Of a stretch of 5,897 bases of DNA, positions 5,838-5,897 are shown one piece after another; within the stretch, counting starts at the first letter, position 1; every line of letters begins with the position of its first letter. This DNA comes from Xanthobacteraceae bacterium (lineage in GTDB: Bacteria; Pseudomonadota; Alphaproteobacteria; Rhizobiales; Xanthobacteraceae), in NCBI GenBank assembly GCA_030043175.1, contig JASHYD010000484.1:1-5897 (forward strand). Reading direction: 5' to 3'. The notes below the pieces were generated by a model. It ran no database searches, had not been told where the DNA came from, and worked only from the letters and a program-made list of their open reading frames with translations. A program made the position numbers and the translations under genes.

Positions 5838-5897
5838 AATACGAGCATGTCGCCGAGCGCGCGCTCGCGTGCAACCCACAACCAATCCGAGACGATC
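5826..5897 (-). pseudogene. Inverted, diverged partial copy of the substrate-binding protein gene (continues off the window)
   Basis: Read on the minus strand, these 72 bases align to 5585-5656 of the forward gene with five mismatches. They encode IVSDWLWVARERALGDMLVF and then YPYT, matching forward residues 113-136 with one change (Lys129 to Met). Four of the five differences are synonymous. The frame is open to the window edge, so an upstream portion probably lies outside. To the left the match stops at the junction and the frame runs into the antisense of the forward gene, to a stop at 5651. It is therefore a paralogue or allele fused tail-to-tail with the first gene, or an assembly or amplification chimera. 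Confidence 0.75.

Noticed and set aside
5412..5885. Minus-strand open frame of 157 codons at the right end
   Set aside because: It is not in the frame of the inverted copy and is otherwise antisense to the binding protein gene.
1..5897. CRISPR arrays, tRNA or rRNA genes, riboswitch cores
   Set aside because: No regularly spaced repeats, no cloverleaf-like or conserved rRNA segments, and no recognised riboswitch core on either strand.

Overview
The window is GC-rich with strong G/C bias at third codon positions. It reads as a fragment of an alphaproteobacterial genome, most likely from the Bradyrhizobium/Rhodopseudomonas side of the Hyphomicrobiales. That rests on codon bias, protein flavour and a REP-like GGCGGATTA palindrome, not on a search. 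Both ends cut through genes and the right end runs into an inverted partial repeat, so this could be a whole short contig from a draft or metagenomic assembly.

Layout, left to right. (1) 1-1274, minus: the N-terminal 424 residues of an exported protein that joins a carboxypeptidase-regulatory-like beta domain, a c-type haem module (CVSCH) and a Vgb-like beta-propeller. It is absent from a simple start-to-stop ORF list because it runs off the left edge. (2) 1275-2212: about 940 bp without an intact gene. It holds a frameshifted remnant of an IS200/IS605-type TnpA on the minus strand (about 1443-1800) and an unassigned, coding-like stretch just before the next gene. (3) 2213-3646, plus: a complete NAD-type aldehyde dehydrogenase resembling succinate-semialdehyde dehydrogenases. 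(4) 3812-4927, minus: a complete alanine dehydrogenase (ald), convergent with the previous gene. (5) 4928-5249: an intergenic region with two short palindromes, a REP-like palindrome and a 13-bp tandem repeat. (6) 5250-5837, plus: the first 195 residues of a periplasmic ABC-transporter substrate-binding protein, cut short where the sequence turns into (7) 5826-5897, minus: a diverged inverted copy of an internal piece of the same gene.

The complete genes suggest ordinary carbon and nitrogen metabolism: oxidation of an aldehyde (perhaps succinate semialdehyde) and reversible deamination of alanine to pyruvate. The neighbours are a periplasmic haem protein and an ABC uptake component. No operon is visible: the intact genes alternate in strand and are separated by 160 bp or more. 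The points most worth a second look are the fold-back junction at the right end, the triple-domain haem/propeller protein at the left end, and the decayed transposase.
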